Assembly (NCBI GenBank): GCA_013122435.1
Contig: WYDT01000014.1
Location: forward strand, 62,001 to 126,000
Source: Chloroflexi bacterium AL-N1
GTDB lineage: Bacteria; Chloroflexota; Chloroflexia; Chloroflexales; Roseiflexaceae
Length of the DNA: 64,000 bases
Reading direction: 5' to 3'
Translations under genes and position numbers: made by a program
Shown here: positions 8,199-16,907 of the stretch, piece after piece
How positions within the stretch are numbered: position 1 is the first letter of the stretch
Layout: each line of letters starts with the position of its first letter
The notes under the pieces: generated by a model
What the model was told of the DNA's origin: nothing
The model's input: only the letters and a program-made list of their open reading frames with translations
The model's database searches: none

Positions 8199-9686
8199 AT
8201 GACAGCCTTGCATGTGCAATTTCAACGTAGTTGGTCGTGGGTTCGCACACCTAACCGTAGCTGGTTATTGCTCATTATTCTTTTTGTGTGTTTCATTGCA
8301 TTGGCCAATCCGCGTGTATATGCCACTGATGAAGTCCAATATTATGTGTATCTGCGCTCATTGTGGTTTGATGGCGATCTTGATTTTGCAAACGACTATC
8401 GTCAGTTTCACGCGCTTAATCCGAATTCTGGCATAGATAATAGCCTACTCCAACCAGATCGCATTCGAGGTGAGACTGGGCTTTATGGTAATGTTGCACC
8501 AATTGGGTCAGCCATTTTATGGACCCCTTTCTTTCTCCTGGCTGATGTGCTTGTACGCCTCTCCAATGCCTTTGGTGCGAATATTCCGGCAGATGGTTAT
8601 TCATGGCCCTACATTTATGCCATTTGTTATGCTTCAGCGTTCTACGGACTTTTAGGCCTACTACTCTGCTATCGGCTTACACGATATTATGCTTCAGCGT
8701 TTGCAACCACATTAGCCACAGTTGGGCTCTGGTTGGCCACCCCACTAGTCTTCTATATGTTTATTCAGATGCCGTTTGCCCACGCGAATGGCTTTTTGCT
8801 TGTGTCTCTGTTCTTGACAGTTTGGCACGCAACACGTGGTGAGCGCAATTGGAAAACCTGGGTTGTGCTTGGTCTTATTGGTGGCCTAATGGTGATGACT
8901 CGTGAACAACTGGGTCTATTTCTACTAGTGCCAGCCATAGAAGCCTTGTTCAGCTATTGGAATATGGTGCGGACACACGTAGATCGATGGGTGCGTTTGG
9001 GCAGTTTGTTTGCGACCCATGTCTTGTTCTTAGCTGTGTTTGTGCTCTCGCTGGCACCACAGTTTGCGGTCTATCAAGTATTAAATGGTAGCCCGCTCCC
9101 CGCTGGCGAAGTTTCGGGCAAACTCAATTGGTGTAGCCCACATATGGTTGATACGCTGATCGATTATGATCCTCGCCCAAGTGCCTGGTGTAATATTGGG
9201 AATGAAGCACGGCAGCAACCTTTTGCTCATGGTGCATTTTTGTGGAGTCCTATTCTTGCGGTGGCACTGATAGGTCTGGTCTGGTTATGGCCGCGTGACC
9301 GCATGTTGGCAAGTTTGCTGATGATCGCTTTTGTGGCTCAGGTATATGTGAATGGGGCATTTGGCTCGACATGGCATCTTACGGCTTCGTTTGGCTTTCG
9401 TCGACTCATCGAATGCACCCCGATTTTTATTGTGGGACTGGCACTCTTAATCGAACAAGTCCCTAAAACAATGGATCGCCGCTGGAGCATGCTCGTAGTA
9501 GTGGCGCTGATTGCATGGAATTTTGGCTTGTTGGTCAATTGGGCCGTATTCAATCCGCAGTTACGTGAAGGTTTGGTGTGGCCCGATCTGTGGCTTTGGC
9601 AGTTGGAAGCACCCCAGCGTCTTTTGGCGGAAGCATCTGAGATTCTGTTCAACCGTGACAGTTTGCTCGAAAATCCACCACGGTAG
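8199..9686 (+). CDS. Polytopic membrane protein, possible GT-C glycosyltransferase
   Basis: The 495-residue product is strongly hydrophobic, with about ten predicted membrane spans (for example WLLLIILFVCFIALA near the start and MLVVVALIAWNFGLLVNWAVF near the end). The first loop contains VYATDEVQYYVYLRSLW, resembling the acidic extracytoplasmic loop 1 of GT-C enzymes that use polyprenyl-phosphate sugars. The frame is open from TTG 8166, but that lies in the terminator stem; ATG 8199 (MTALHVQF) is preferred although no strong Shine-Dalgarno is visible. Its nearness to glycan genes supports a glycosyltransferase role. It could also be an uncharacterised membrane protein. Confidence 0.6.
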   Translation: MTALHVQFQRSWSWVRTPNRSWLLLIILFVCFIALANPRVYATDEVQYYVYLRSLWFDGDLDFANDYRQFHALNPNSGIDNSLLQPDRIRGETGLYGNVAPIGSAILWTPFFLLADVLVRLSNAFGANIPADGYSWPYIYAICYASAFYGLLGLLLCYRLTRYYASAFATTLATVGLWLATPLVFYMFIQMPFAHANGFLLVSLFLTVWHATRGERNWKTWVVLGLIGGLMVMTREQLGLFLLVPAIEALFSYWNMVRTHVDRWVRLGSLFATHVLFLAVFVLSLAPQFAVYQVLNGSPLPAGEVSGKLNWCSPHMVDTLIDYDPRPSAWCNIGNEARQQPFAHGAFLWSPILAVALIGLVWLWPRDRMLASLLMIAFVAQVYVNGAFGSTWHLTASFGFRRLIECTPIFIVGLALLIEQVPKTMDRRWSMLVVVALIAWNFGLLVNWAVFNPQLREGLVWPDLWLWQLEAPQRLLAEASEILFNRDSLLENPPR

Positions 9687-9705
9687 TTAATGTACATAAA
9701 GAGGT

Positions 9706-11712
9706 ATGCATATGACACGTCCGCTTGCGTGGGGTATTTTAGGAACTGGAATGATCGCCGATGTCTTTGCACGTGGTTTGCGCGAGTCTACGAGTGGCCA
9801 GTTGGTTGCTGTTGCGAGTCGCTCACTGGATACCGCGCAGGTATTTGGGGCAAAATTTGGATTGACGCATTGTCATGGTAGTTATGAAGAGTTGCTGACT
9901 AATCCGTCAGTACAGGCTGTCTATATTGCGACACCACATCCCTCCCACGCTGTGTGGGCCATCAAAGCTGCCGAGGCTGGCAAACATATTCTGTGCGAAA
10001 AACCATTGGGGCTCAATCACGCTGAAGCCATGGCTATCGTTGATGCTGCCGATCAGAACGATGTGTTTTTGATGGAAGCGTTTATGTATCGCTGCCATCC
10101 ACAGACGGCTCAATTAATCGAGTTGGTTCGGTCGAATATGATTGGTGATGTACGCGTTATTCAGGCGACATTTAGTTTCCATAGCGCATTTGATCCTGAA
10201 AGTCGACTGCTCAATGAGGCCCTTGGTGGTGGAGCAATCCTGGACGTGGGGTGTTATTGTGTTTCGATGGTGCGTCTCATTGCAGGGGCAGCAACAGGGA
10301 CGACTATTGCAGAACCGATTACTGTCAATGGGGTCGGTCATATCGGGACAACTGGTGTCGATGAGTATGCGCTGGCTACGTTGCAGTTCCCCGGTGGGAT
10401 ACTGGCACAACTTGCTACCGGCGTGCAGGCACAACAAGAAAATGTGGTGCGTATTTTTGGCACGATGGGGCATATTGTGGTGCCAATGCCATGGACACCT
10501 GGTTTGAACAATCAACCCACCTCTATCTGGGTGCACCAGCATAACAAGTCTGATCCGCAGGAGTTTGTAGTAGAACACAATGTGAACCTGTATGCGCTTG
10601 AAGCTGATATAGTTGCTGAATACCTTGATGCACGAGAGGCACCATATCCTGCGATGACCTGGGAAGACACACTTGGGAATATGCGGACTCTTGATCAGTG
10701 GCGTGCATCGATCAATATGGTCTATGCGTCGGAGAAGCCGGACGCGAAAACTCCCCCTATTACCGGTCGATTGCTCCAGGTACAGCCAGCATCTATCATG
10801 CTGTACGATACTATCGCTGGCCTTACCAAAAAGATTTCACGGCTTATTATTGGGGCAGATAACCAGCTAACAATGCCACATGCCAATGTGATGTTTGATG
10901 CTTTTTTTGAACAGGGAGGCACTTGTTTTGATACAGCACATATCTACAATGGCGGCTTAAGCGAACGTCTACTGGGTCAGTGGGTACGTGATCGTGGTGT
11001 GCGTGATCAGGTTGTGATTATTGATAAAGGTGCCCACACCCCGTTTTGTACTCCCGTTGCTGTAGACATTCAGTTGGAGGAAAGCCTGGAGCGCTTACAG
11101 ACAGACTACATTGACCTGTATTTACTCCATCGTGACAATCCTGAGATTCCTGCGGGTGAGTTTATCGATGTCTTGAATAAACACCTTGTCGTTGGTAATA
11201 TTCAGGCATTTGGTGCCTCTAACTGGTCAATTGATCGCATTGTGGAAGCAAATACCTACGCACAGATCCACGGTTTGCAGGGGTTTGCGGTGGTGAGCAA
11301 CAACTTCAGTCTGGCACATATGGTTGAGCCAGTCTGGCCGGGGTGTTTGTCCATCTCTGATGCTGAGTCACGAACCTGGCTTACCCGAACACAACTGCCA
11401 CTGATGGCATGGTCGAGTCAGGCCCGTGGCTTTTTCACTGGTCGCGCACATCCTGACAATCAGACCGATCAAGAATTGGTGCGTTGTTGGTATAGTGATG
11501 AGAACTTTCAGCGTCTTGAGCGTGCTACCCAACTTGCCCAAGAACTTGGTGTGACGCCAAACGCCATTGCTCTGGCGTATGTGCTGCATCAACCATTTCC
11601 GTCATTTGCGCTCATTGGCCCACGTACGTTGGGCGAGTTGCGAAATTCATTAACTGCGTTGAGTTTTACCCTTACGCATGATCAGGTGCGTTGGTTGAGT
11701 TTGGACACGTGA
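9706..11712 (+). CDS. Fusion of a Gfo/Idh/MocA oxidoreductase with an aldo/keto reductase
   Basis: The 668-residue protein joins two oxidoreductases. Residues 1-345 form a Gfo/Idh/MocA enzyme with a Rossmann motif GILGTGMIADVFA and the catalytic motif CEKPLGLN (K99). Residues about 360-668 form an aldo/keto reductase with an intact tetrad: D409, Y414 (FDTAHIYNGGLSE), K441 (IIDKGAH) and H475 (YLLHRD). The frame is continuous across a short linker near residues 346-362. AAAGAGG lies just upstream; ATG 9706 and ATG 9712 are both possible starts. Both halves are NAD(P)-dependent families acting on sugars or polyols, so a two-step redox conversion is plausible. Substrates are unknown. Confidence 0.85.
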   Translation: MHMTRPLAWGILGTGMIADVFARGLRESTSGQLVAVASRSLDTAQVFGAKFGLTHCHGSYEELLTNPSVQAVYIATPHPSHAVWAIKAAEAGKHILCEKPLGLNHAEAMAIVDAADQNDVFLMEAFMYRCHPQTAQLIELVRSNMIGDVRVIQATFSFHSAFDPESRLLNEALGGGAILDVGCYCVSMVRLIAGAATGTTIAEPITVNGVGHIGTTGVDEYALATLQFPGGILAQLATGVQAQQENVVRIFGTMGHIVVPMPWTPGLNNQPTSIWVHQHNKSDPQEFVVEHNVNLYALEADIVAEYLDAREAPYPAMTWEDTLGNMRTLDQWRASINMVYASEKPDAKTPPITGRLLQVQPASIMLYDTIAGLTKKISRLIIGADNQLTMPHANVMFDAFFEQGGTCFDTAHIYNGGLSERLLGQWVRDRGVRDQVVIIDKGAHTPFCTPVAVDIQLEESLERLQTDYIDLYLLHRDNPEIPAGEFIDVLNKHLVVGNIQAFGASNWSIDRIVEANTYAQIHGLQGFAVVSNNFSLAHMVEPVWPGCLSISDAESRTWLTRTQLPLMAWSSQARGFFTGRAHPDNQTDQELVRCWYSDENFQRLERATQLAQELGVTPNAIALAYVLHQPFPSFALIGPRTLGELRNSLTALSFTLTHDQVRWLSLDT

Positions 11713-12369
11713 GGTAGGTAGCTAGAAGTCTTTTCAAAATTCGGTTGAGGCACAAGAGGATCTGTGCAACCAGACAGAAGACCCGATACATGTGAAGATG
11801 GCACTTATAGTGAACTACCAAACGCCGCCATGTATCCATCCAGGCAAAGTAGCGTTCAACTTTCCAGCGCTGACGGTACCCTGCCCCAGCTCGAATGAGG
11901 CGATCGCGCTTCGGATTGCTTCGCTTGCGCCGCTGGAAGGGGAGCATAGTCGGCTTGATACCGCGATGGCGAGCCTGCGCCGATTCTCGGCGCGGTCATA
12001 TACTTTGTCGGCCACCAACGCGTGTGGACGCCTGCGGGGGCGTCCTTGTTTACGCGGGACCGAGATTATCAACATTATCGACGCAGCCAGTTTCAGTTCG
12101 TGCGGTTGGGCGCTGTTTACATGGAAGCCACAACCCGTTTCCATCGGCAACAACCATCACTTGCGAGCCTTTACCGACCTTCGTGTGCCCGCCATCATCG
12201 CTCCCTTTTTGGCAGGGACAAAATTGCTGTCGCACAATGCGTAGGAGCAATCCAACATCGTGTGTATCCACCTGGCTTAAAAAGGTGCGCCAGATGTGCT
12301 CCCAGGTGCCCTCCTCTGACCATGCGTTGGGCGGCCTCCAACAGATACCAAACTAATGATTTGCAATAG
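11713..12369 (-). mobile_element. Degenerate IS5-family-like insertion sequence remnant
   Basis: The segment directly after the AKR fusion stop holds pieces of an IS5-type DDE transposase on the minus strand. No clear terminal inverted repeats or target-site duplication could be found by eye, so the boundaries are approximate. The element appears immobile because its transposase is broken by several frameshifts and has no stop of its own before running into the neighbouring gene. Confidence 0.7.
11713..12369 (-). pseudogene. IS5-family transposase, frameshifted
   Basis: Consecutive parts of one transposase appear in different minus-strand frames. Around 12370-12275 the residues YLLEAAQRMVRGG are readable. 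At 12271-12150 there is CQKGSDDGGHTKVGKGS, matching the family's AKKGG..VG.TK.GKG block. At 12153-11960 there is ISVPRKQGRPRRRPHALVAD. At 11947-11720 there is RQRWKVERYFAWMDTWRRL, the conserved C-terminal block. At least three frameshifts separate these pieces, near 12270, 12150 and 11950. The last part runs through the expected end into the 3' end of the AKR fusion gene without a stop, so the 3' end is truncated. Confidence 0.75.
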
Positions 12370-12922
12370 CAACCATCATTAACTGTCAACCTTACAACCG
12401 GGCTTCTTTGTATGACCTAAATGCTGTAATTGTTGCTTTATGATTTATAAAATGATATACTATTGTCAACCAAAAGTTTAATTGAGATTGAATGAAAACG
12501 TTATTGGTTTTAACTACATGGGTAGTCTTTTTATTGGGAGTATACCTGATGAAAAAACGATACATTCATATCAAGATTAGGTAAACCTCTGCTTATTCAA
12601 GTGCGATCTGTCCCTTTACTGTCTGTGCAAAATGGTAAGATAGTAGTAAGAAGATATTCTGTTTGCCAAAAAAAAGGTATTAAGTCAACTACATAACGAT
12701 ACATGAGGACGCTTTGGTATCTCTATGTAAGCTCATTATGGTCAGGGTCTGCATTGAGTAGGATTACTGCATTGTTTTGTGACCACTTGATCATCTATGA
12801 GAGAGTTAATTTATACTAATGTTATTGGTATGCAGTTTATACGTCTGAAGCAATCTATAATCAACAGTCTATGATGACAAAGTCTGGTTTGCATATAAAA
12901 TATCGCTAGATGGGAGATGTGT
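12370..12922. other. Intergenic stretch without a convincing gene
   Basis: This AT-rich stretch separates the IS remnant from the AfsR-like regulator. The only notable reading frame is a 30-codon one at 12492-12584 (MKTLLVLTTWVVFLLGVYLM..) that could be a single-span peptide but lacks a good Shine-Dalgarno. No strong hairpin or repeat was seen. Confidence 0.5.
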
Positions 12923-15856
12923 ATGACCGGGCTATCGATTAGTGTTTTTGGTTTTCCGGCTGTGCAATTGGCGGGCCACCCCATCTCGTTTGCCACGCGA
13001 AAAGTGCAGGCACTTCTCTTATATCTCGCGGTGGAATCCGGTGCCCAACCTCGTGAAACCCTTGCTGCATTGTTGTGGCCAGACTATGACACGGCTTCCA
13101 GTAAAGCCAGCTTACGCCAGACGCTGGCCTTGCTCAAACGGACTTTTGAGGAGTGGAAAGATCAAATAGGTACCGTGGTATGTACCACCCGCACAACCCT
13201 TACCTTTAATCCTACAGCAATGGTATCTTTTGACTTATTGACCCTCGAACAGGCGTTAGCACAACTGCCCTCGTCAGCAGCTGCACCAGCAATACTTGAT
13301 GTAGCAGTGTTGCATCGGGCTGTCCAAGCCTATCGTGGTGACTTCTTGGCAGGCTTTTTTTTGGATGATGCTCCCGAGTTCGAGACATGGGTGAGTGTCC
13401 AGCGTGAACGTTGGCATCAGCAGATGCATCAGGTGCTGGCCTATTTGAGTGAGCACTACCTTGTACAACGGGCCTTTAGTGAAGCGCGGGAGGTGGCACG
13501 ACGCTGGGTCGCTCACGATCGGTGGCATGAAGCGGCCTACCGTGCGCTGATGATGGCGCAGTGGCAGGTGGGGGACCGTTCCGGCGCGTTGCATACCTAT
13601 AATATGTGTCGGCAAGTGTTGATCGACGAGTTAGGCATAACCCCAGAAGCTGAGACTGAGGCTGTACTGGAGCAGATCCGCACTGCTGTGGTGTCTGAAC
13701 CAGTCATCTCCATACCAGCCCGCGTTGGCGGATCAGCGCTATCACTACCACCTTTGCCGACGGTCTTGCCATTAATTGGACGTGAGACAGAGGTTCATCA
13801 GGTAATGAAGGCCATTAGGGAGGCTCACGGGAGGCTGATTACCGTGGTGGGACCGCCAGGTGTGGGCAAGACCCATCTAGCCGATGTGGTACTGAGGCAG
13901 GTCACACCCCAATTCGCTAAGGGGGGCTGGCGCGTTGATTTGAGCACTATCGCTACCGCCGATCTCGTGCTGGAGACGCTGGCACAGAGCCTGGGGTGTA
14001 ACACGCCTGAGCACGCCACGGCTCTGGAACGCCTGATTGAGGCATTATGGCAACAAAGGTTGGTGGTGTTACTCGATAATATGGAGCAGGTGCTGGATGC
14101 GGCAGTGGCATTGGATACGCTGTTAGCGCACTGCCCACAGCTAGTGATCCTTGTGACTAGTCGGGAACCGTTACGGATACGGCGAGAGCATCAGATCGGT
14201 TTGCAGCCCTTAGCAGTGCCATCAACGACGGCAGATTTGGCACAACTCCAAGCCAGCGCAGCAGTGCAGTTGTTTGTGCAGCAGCTCCAGAAGCTCCAAC
14301 CGGAGTTTGTAGTGACACAGGACAATAAGGCACTGGTGGTGCGGGTGTGCCAACAACTGGATGGGTTACCATTGGGGTTGGTATTAACAGCGAGCCACGG
14401 AGGCGTGTTACCTTTGGAGGAGATGCTCGCACGTCTGGAGCAGTCGTTACCCTTACCATCATTAGCGTTACGAGATGTACCAGTGCGGCATCGCAGTTTG
14501 CACGCTGCCATTGCAGCAAGCTATGTGTTGTTAGATTCTACACATCGATACGTCTTTCGACAGTTAGGGGTCTTTGCTGGAAGTTGGACTATTGAGGCGG
14601 CGCAGGCGGTCATCGCAGCAGAACATCTGGCAGAGCCATTTCTGGATGTGTTAGCGAGTTTGGTTGGACACAATCTGGTGCAGTTGGTAAAAGAGAGTGA
14701 TCCACCGCGGTATAGAATGTTGACGACGATCCGGGCGTATGCACGGGCTCAGTTAGAGCAGCATAGCGAGGCCGAAGCGACACAATACCGCTATGCACGT
14801 TATATGATGACATTGGCGGAGCAAGCTGACCCACATATTCGGACATCGGAACGGCAGGTGTGGATTACCCGTCTGGAAGAAGAATATGACAACCTGCGGG
14901 GTGTGTTAGACCACCTGGTACAGGTCCAAGATACTGATGTCGCTCTCCGTTTGAGTGTGGCAATGAGTACGTTGTGGATTGTTAAGGGCTATATTTCTGA
15001 GGCATTTTTTTGGTTCAACCAAATATTAGCGCTACCTGGGGGAACAGTACAGGCACGTATCAAAACACTCAACGCTACAGGACATATGTTTCGTTTGAGT
15101 GGAGATTTTGTCGCTGCAAGTCGCTATTACAATGAGGCGCTTAAGCTCTGTGATACGCCGGAACTGGCATATGACTATACGCTTATTCTGAATAATTTAG
15201 GTTTAATCTGTATAGAACAAGGTGATCTTCAGCAGGCCGAGCGTCTTATTTCAAAATCTCTGGAGAGAATGCACCATGGAGAGTATGAACCATGGCGGAT
15301 TGCAGTGACGCTCAATAATGTTGGAATTATCGCAGAGGCTCAGAAAGACTATGATCGCGCTCAGACAGCCTATATTGAAGCGTTGCGTATTAATAGAGAA
15401 ATACATAATTTATGGGGAATGGAAACAGCATACTTCAATCTTGCCGGTATTGCGGCACGTCAAAACAAGGTCGGTGTTGCGCTTGAGTATCTGTCAGAAA
15501 GTCTGAGATTAGTAAAACAATTGAACACTAAAGATGACATCATCTATCACATTGAAAGTATTGCAGATCTATGCTTTCGCAGTGGCTTGGTTGAGTCAGT
15601 AATCATACTATTTAGTGTTGCGGAAAAGTTACGTTACGATTTTAGTGTCGCACTCTATCCACTAGAATACTCATATATCCAACAGGTATTGGTTGATCTC
15701 AAAGATCGATTGGGAAATATTCAATTCGAGTCACTATGGGCCGAGGGACAGACCATGTTCGAAGAAGATGCCGATACCTTCTTACGAACACAGTTAGACT
15801 ATTTGCATCAGTTGTATCCGAAAGAAATGGAACATAACAGCGCTGAAGCAGAATGA
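12923..15856 (+). CDS. AfsR/SARP-like transcriptional regulator: BTAD, NB-ARC ATPase and TPR
   Basis: This 977-residue regulator has the layout of AfsR-like proteins. Residues 1-95 form a winged-helix DNA-binding domain (LSISVFGFPAVQLAGHP, ASLRQTLALLK). Residues about 100-250 form the bacterial transcriptional activation domain ending GITPEAETEAVLEQI. An STAND/NB-ARC ATPase follows, with Walker A GPPGVGKT at 310-317 and Walker B LVVLLDNMEQV, then SREPL. The C-terminal third has TPR repeats (LNNLGLICIEQGDLQQAERL, LNNVGIIAEAQKDYDRAQ). GGGAG at 12912-12916 sits 6 bases from ATG 12923, so this start is preferred over ATG 12917. It is a single gene with no obvious target next to it. Such proteins activate transcription in response to an unknown ligand. 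Confidence 0.85.
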   Translation: MTGLSISVFGFPAVQLAGHPISFATRKVQALLLYLAVESGAQPRETLAALLWPDYDTASSKASLRQTLALLKRTFEEWKDQIGTVVCTTRTTLTFNPTAMVSFDLLTLEQALAQLPSSAAAPAILDVAVLHRAVQAYRGDFLAGFFLDDAPEFETWVSVQRERWHQQMHQVLAYLSEHYLVQRAFSEAREVARRWVAHDRWHEAAYRALMMAQWQVGDRSGALHTYNMCRQVLIDELGITPEAETEAVLEQIRTAVVSEPVISIPARVGGSALSLPPLPTVLPLIGRETEVHQVMKAIREAHGRLITVVGPPGVGKTHLADVVLRQVTPQFAKGGWRVDLSTIATADLVLETLAQSLGCNTPEHATALERLIEALWQQRLVVLLDNMEQVLDAAVALDTLLAHCPQLVILVTSREPLRIRREHQIGLQPLAVPSTTADLAQLQASAAVQLFVQQLQKLQPEFVVTQDNKALVVRVCQQLDGLPLGLVLTASHGGVLPLEEMLARLEQSLPLPSLALRDVPVRHRSLHAAIAASYVLLDSTHRYVFRQLGVFAGSWTIEAAQAVIAAEHLAEPFLDVLASLVGHNLVQLVKESDPPRYRMLTTIRAYARAQLEQHSEAEATQYRYARYMMTLAEQADPHIRTSERQVWITRLEEEYDNLRGVLDHLVQVQDTDVALRLSVAMSTLWIVKGYISEAFFWFNQILALPGGTVQARIKTLNATGHMFRLSGDFVAASRYYNEALKLCDTPELAYDYTLILNNLGLICIEQGDLQQAERLISKSLERMHHGEYEPWRIAVTLNNVGIIAEAQKDYDRAQTAYIEALRINREIHNLWGMETAYFNLAGIAARQNKVGVALEYLSESLRLVKQLNTKDDIIYHIESIADLCFRSGLVESVIILFSVAEKLRYDFSVALYPLEYSYIQQVLVDLKDRLGNIQFESLWAEGQTMFEEDADTFLRTQLDYLHQLYPKEMEHNSAEAE

Positions 15857-15900
15857 CTCAGGGCGTCATTGTGATAAGTTTCTATGTGTAATCTCCAAAG

Positions 15901-16821
15901 TTAAGTACTACTCAAGGCACAGGCGATATGTGCAGCCACCCGCGCATTTTGTCGGAGCAAGGCCATGTTGGTATGCCTGCTCTCACCTTCTGTTTCCTCG
16001 GCGACGGTTGCGAGCAAGAATGGTGTGACTTGCTGGCCACGAATCTTCGCAGCCGTTGCACGTGCCAGCGCCGCTTCGATAGCAGACTCAATCGTTTCCT
16101 CGGGGATGGCGACATCGGTTGGTGGCGGCACCACCACGAGCATCCCGCTCCCGCCACCAAACTGTTGGTGGGTGCGCCAGAGTGTCGCGATGTCGCTGGG
16201 CGTGTCAGCACGCGAGGGTACAGGTAGTCCGCTACTGGCACTGTAGAAGGCGGGGAATGCATCGGTCCCAAAACCAACAACCGGAACGCCTAGTGTTTCA
16301 AGGTATTCAAGGGTAGCAGGCAGATCAAGGATTGATTTGGCTCCGGCACACACGACCAGAACGGGAGTCCGTGCCAGTTCCGTTAGGTCAGCCGAGATGT
16401 CCCACGTGTCACGCGCGCCACGGTGCACTCCGCCAATCCCACCTGTCGCAAAGACCTGGATGCTGGCCATTGCGGCGAGCGCCATGGTTGCTGCAACTGT
16501 CGTGGCACCATCGTGTTGCCTGGCGACGGCGTAGGCAATGTCGCGGCGGGAAAGTTTGCTGACGTGTGGTTGATCTGTCTGGGTCCCCGCCAGCGCAAAT
16601 CGCTCGATATCCGCAGTGGACATCCCCACCGTTGGTTGGCCTTGCACTACACCAATCGTGGCAGGCGTGGCATGGTTGGTGCGAACCTCTGCTTCAAGCG
16701 TCTGGGCCATCTCCAGATTGTGTGGGTAGGGAAGGCCGTGGGCAATGACGGTGCTTTCGAGCGCGACGATCGGCTGATGTTTTGCTATCGCTGTGCGAAT
16801 GTGTTCGGGAAGCTGTATCAC
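15901..16821 (-). CDS. psuG: Pseudouridine-5'-phosphate glycosidase
   Basis: The 306-residue protein matches PsuG along its length. It shows VALESTVIAHGLPYP near the N-terminus, IGVVQGQPTVG, VSRRD-type LSRRDIAYAVA, GATTVAATMALA, VFATGGIGGVHRGA, DISADLTELAR and AGAKSILDLPATLEYLET. The enzyme reversibly splits pseudouridine 5'-phosphate into uracil and ribose 5-phosphate, allowing recycling of pseudouridine from RNA. The usual partner, a PfkB-type pseudouridine kinase (PsuK), is not adjacent. Genes on both sides run in the other direction, so it is a single-gene unit in this window. It lies between the AfsR-like regulator and an rRNA methyltransferase. Confidence 0.95.
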   Translation of the reverse strand: MIQLPEHIRTAIAKHQPIVALESTVIAHGLPYPHNLEMAQTLEAEVRTNHATPATIGVVQGQPTVGMSTADIERFALAGTQTDQPHVSKLSRRDIAYAVARQHDGATTVAATMALAAMASIQVFATGGIGGVHRGARDTWDISADLTELARTPVLVVCAGAKSILDLPATLEYLETLGVPVVGFGTDAFPAFYSASSGLPVPSRADTPSDIATLWRTHQQFGGGSGMLVVVPPPTDVAIPEETIESAIEAALARATAAKIRGQQVTPFLLATVAEETEGESRHTNMALLRQNARVAAHIACALSST

Positions 16822-16907
16822 AAAGTGCTCCTGTGGTTGTCGTAAATCAGACTTTCCATTATACTCGTTTTGTTATGAAATCCGTACGCTTGACGTTGAT
16901 ATAATAA

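Noticed and set aside
12492..12584. 30-codon membrane-peptide-like frame between the IS remnant and the AfsR-like gene
   Set aside because: No good Shine-Dalgarno and no family match; such short hydrophobic frames occur by chance in AT-rich DNA.
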